From JBBRMQ01 sp038230775 (lineage in GTDB: Bacteria > Acidobacteriota > Thermoanaerobaculia > Gp7-AA8), in NCBI GenBank assembly GCA_038230775.1, contig JBBRMQ010000214.1:1-7493 (forward strand): DNA of 7,493 bases, written 5' to 3'. Both the position numbers and the translations under genes were made by a program. Position 1 is the stretch's first letter. Every line of letters starts with the position of its first letter. The notes beneath the pieces were generated by a model. It saw only the letters and a program-made list of their open reading frames with translations, ran no database searches and had not been told where the DNA came from. Shown here piece by piece: positions 6,161 to 7,493 of this stretch.

Positions 6161-6561
6161 TGACGTGGAGGGCCGGGTTGCAGTAGATCCCACAGGTTGC
6201 CGTAGAGATCCTTGAACACGGCGACGATGCCGTACGGCTCTTCCTTCGGATCGCGGACAAACACGATTCCTTTGGATCGATAAGACTCGTAATCACGCCA
6301 GAAATCATCCGTGTTGAGAAAGAGGAACACCCGCCCTCCAGTTTGATTTCCGATGCGCGACTCTTGCTCCGGTGTCGACGCGCGCGCGAGCAGGATCTGC
6401 GATTCAACCGCACCCGGCGGTGAGATGACAACCCAGCGCTTCGCTTGCTCGGGAACGAGCCTGTCCTCGACGAGTTTGAAGCCCAGCTTGCCGACGAAGA
6501 AGGCGAGCGCTTCGTCGTAGTCGCGAATGACGAGGGAGACGAGAGCAAGAGATTGCTTCAT
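6157..6561 (-). CDS. Small VOC (glyoxalase/dioxygenase fold) protein
   Basis: At 134 aa it holds two beta-alpha-beta-beta-beta modules. The first has SLVIRDYDEALAFFVGKLGFKLVEDR (9-34), typical of VOC proteins. The second has RVFLFLNTDDFWRDYESYRSKGI (77-99) and the closing KDLYGNLWDLLQP (117-129). The N-terminal histidine that often begins the metal site (usual pattern H-V-x-L-V-x-D) is L7 here, and the late glutamate position reads D125, so metal-dependent glyoxalase activity is doubtful. It may instead bind or modify a small molecule. It is tied to both neighbours by 4-bp ATGA overlaps (DUF1801 upstream, RlmN-like downstream), and no Shine-Dalgarno precedes it, so it probably relies on translational coupling. 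Confidence 0.85.
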   Translation of the reverse strand: MKQSLALVSLVIRDYDEALAFFVGKLGFKLVEDRLVPEQAKRWVVISPPGAVESQILLARASTPEQESRIGNQTGGRVFLFLNTDDFWRDYESYRSKGIVFVRDPKEEPYGIVAVFKDLYGNLWDLLQPGPPRQ

Positions 6562-6947
6562 CGGCGCTTCGCCCGATTCTGTTTCACCCGGAGCTTGACG
6601 ATGCGCTCGATCAACTTGTAGGGAATCGGTTCCGCGAGTGGAAAGCGCAGGTTTCCTTTCTCTCCGGCATACCTCGACGTCGCCTCGACGAGCGCCGCGT
6701 CGCCCTTGACCGGCGGGTACAACCCGATGTGGTTCTTGAACGCGGCGAAGTACACGAGGATGCCGTCGAGCGAGAACGCCGGCATGCGATAGCTGATCGT
6801 CTCTTCAGCGTCGGGAGCGGCGTGCGCGACCGTCGTGCGAATCTTCTGCAGGATCGATTGCACCTCCGGCGGAAAACCGGCGACGTATTCGTCGATCGTT
6901 TTCGGCGACCGCGGTGACGGGCTGCGATTTGTTTTTCGGTGAATCAT
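6558..6947 (-). CDS. DUF1801 (YdhG-like) protein
   Basis: At 129 aa, the ATG at 6947 is preferred over an in-frame TTG at 6953 because the only AGG-like ribosome site is 8 nt before the ATG and too near the TTG. Family features are TIDEYVAGFPPEVQSILQKIRTTV (17-40), PDAEETISYRMPAFSLDG (45-62), YFAAFKNHIGLYP (66-78) and the closing LAEPIPYKLIERIVKLRV (104-121). The DUF1801 fold resembles frataxin, and Bacillus YdhG has been proposed as an iron chaperone, but the family function is not settled. The lysine- and arginine-rich first and last 15 residues are unstructured-looking. Its stop overlaps the VOC start by 4 bp. Confidence 0.88.
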   Translation of the reverse strand: MIHRKTNRSPSPRSPKTIDEYVAGFPPEVQSILQKIRTTVAHAAPDAEETISYRMPAFSLDGILVYFAAFKNHIGLYPPVKGDAALVEATSRYAGEKGNLRFPLAEPIPYKLIERIVKLRVKQNRAKRR

Positions 6948-6958
6948 TTCCAATGCCT

Positions 6959-6973
6959 GGGAGCGTCACTCCC
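6959..6973. other. Small hairpin in the gap before the DUF1801 gene
   Basis: GGGAG (6959-6963) pairs perfectly with CTCCC (6969-6973) around a 5-nt loop, in the 57-nt gap between the 145-aa gene and the DUF1801 start. No T-run follows on the minus strand. It could be a weak attenuator or simply chance. Confidence 0.2.
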
Positions 6974-7004
6974 TCCGAGCTGATGCGGCAGCGCTGGACG
7001 CACC

Positions 7005-7442
7005 CTAGTTGGATGTGAGTGGATTGGTTCGCCGGACGGCTTCCACCAGTTTTCGTTGTTGCTCGTGCAATGCCTCGAAGTCGCCCTTCAAGACCGACGG
7101 TCCGATGGAGCGGAGGGTCTCCGCGGCCCTCGCGAGTGCCTCGCTCATCGACCTCGGTTCCTGGCGGCGCTGCTGGCGTTGGGAGCTGAGGCGCGTGATT
7201 TCCTCGAGATCGAACTCGGATCGCTCCATTGGATCGCGCTGAACGTGACGAAGATTGACGACAGACACGCCGCAGGATCCGCCGATTTCAGACTCGACGA
7301 TGACCTTGACGGTCGCGTTGGCGTACACAATCCAGGCGCCCGCACCGGCGATGTGGGTGGGCTCTCGACGCATGCCATATTCCGTCTCGAGGAATTCGAA
7401 ATTGCGGACGACATCGGCTGCAAAGTTCTCATGCGTGTACAT
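7005..7442 (-). CDS. Unrecognised 145-aa protein
   Basis: I do not recognise a family. It has a strong ribosome site 8 nt upstream, no signal peptide and no membrane segment, so it is probably cytoplasmic. The first half looks alpha/beta: a helix with NFEFLETEYGM (14-24), then strands AWIVYANATVKVIVESEI (36-53) and CGVSVVNLRHV (57-67). After FDLEEITRL comes a charged Q/R-rich linker (about 85-97, SSQRQQRRQEPRS). The C-terminal 45 residues are a predicted helical region (ALARAAETLRSIGPSVLKGD, then EALHEQQRKLVEAVRR). The layout recalls small two-part hypothetical proteins with an N-terminal 'FLxxEYG' segment, but this is only an impression. It may head the minus-strand cluster, 57 nt before the DUF1801 start. 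Confidence 0.75.
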   Translation of the reverse strand: MYTHENFAADVVRNFEFLETEYGMRREPTHIAGAGAWIVYANATVKVIVESEIGGSCGVSVVNLRHVQRDPMERSEFDLEEITRLSSQRQQRRQEPRSMSEALARAAETLRSIGPSVLKGDFEALHEQQRKLVEAVRRTNPLTSN

Positions 7443-7450
7443 GATGTGTG

Positions 7451-7455
7451 CCTCC
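7451..7455 (-). promoter_or_regulatory. Ribosome binding site of the 145-aa gene
   Basis: On the minus strand this is GGAGG, 8 nt before the ATG at 7442. It is one of the strongest Shine-Dalgarno sequences in the window and fixes the start. Only 38 nt remain upstream of it before the window edge, and no convincing promoter is visible there. Confidence 0.75.
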
Positions 7456-7493
7456 GAAGTATGTCAGTTCCGGACCACCTCGGGTGATTCTGC

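Noticed and set aside
4913..6163. Long plus-strand open frame of 416 codons opposite the RlmN-like gene.
   Set aside because: It is antisense to a gene with clear catalytic motifs; its translation is arginine-rich and low in conserved pattern, as expected of a GC-rich shadow frame.
6161..6193. Start of the RlmN-like gene at 6193.
   Set aside because: The ATG at 6160 forms an ATGA overlap with the VOC stop, as at two other junctions of the cluster, and the family homology begins after it.
7456..7493. GGAAC-containing stretch upstream of the 145-aa gene on the minus strand as an ECF-type -35 box.
   Set aside because: A matching -10 at the required spacing would fall at the start codon, and no good match is present.

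Overview
The window is GC-rich bacterial DNA (about 60-65 % GC by eye), densely packed with genes and almost entirely coding. The best taxonomic hint is Acidobacteriota. The first gene matches the VWFA-related protein family that is abundant in that phylum, and the plus-strand unit (ECF sigma factor, small one-TM protein, DUF4252 protein) is an arrangement I associate with the same phylum. This is an inference from protein families; no rRNA or other phylogenetic marker is present.

Left part, plus strand. The window opens inside a VWFA-related gene (to 1163) whose 5' end lies outside. A 218-bp intergenic gap follows. It carries a REP-like element: a 28-bp-arm hairpin (1217-1278) flanked by short repeats with 18-19 nt spacing. 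Next comes a compact four-gene unit (1382-3184): an ECF sigma factor, a one-TM protein that overlaps it by 4 bp and is the likely anti-sigma factor, a secreted DUF4252 protein, and a second small secreted protein overlapping the DUF4252 gene by 8 bp. The unit reads as an envelope-linked sigma/anti-sigma switch with two exported partners.

Right part, minus strand, transcribed from about 7442 down to 3235 and convergent with the sigma unit. In transcription order: an unrecognised 145-aa protein, a DUF1801 protein, a small VOC protein, an RlmN/Cfr-type radical SAM methyltransferase homologue, an exported cupin, a cysteine-synthase-like PLP enzyme, and a PhnB-type VOC protein. Three junctions are ATGA overlaps (DUF1801/VOC, VOC/RlmN-like, cupin/PLP enzyme). 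The others in the run are 18-57 nt gaps, so at least six genes look like one transcription unit. The functions do not form a known pathway.

I see no mobile element, CRISPR array, tRNA, rRNA or defence system. The most unusual points are the REP-like repeat, the altered PLP-site motifs of the cysteine-synthase homologue, the RlmN homologue that keeps its catalytic cysteines but has changed family motifs, and the non-canonical anti-sigma factor with two possibly related exported proteins. No feature clearly amounts to a new system.
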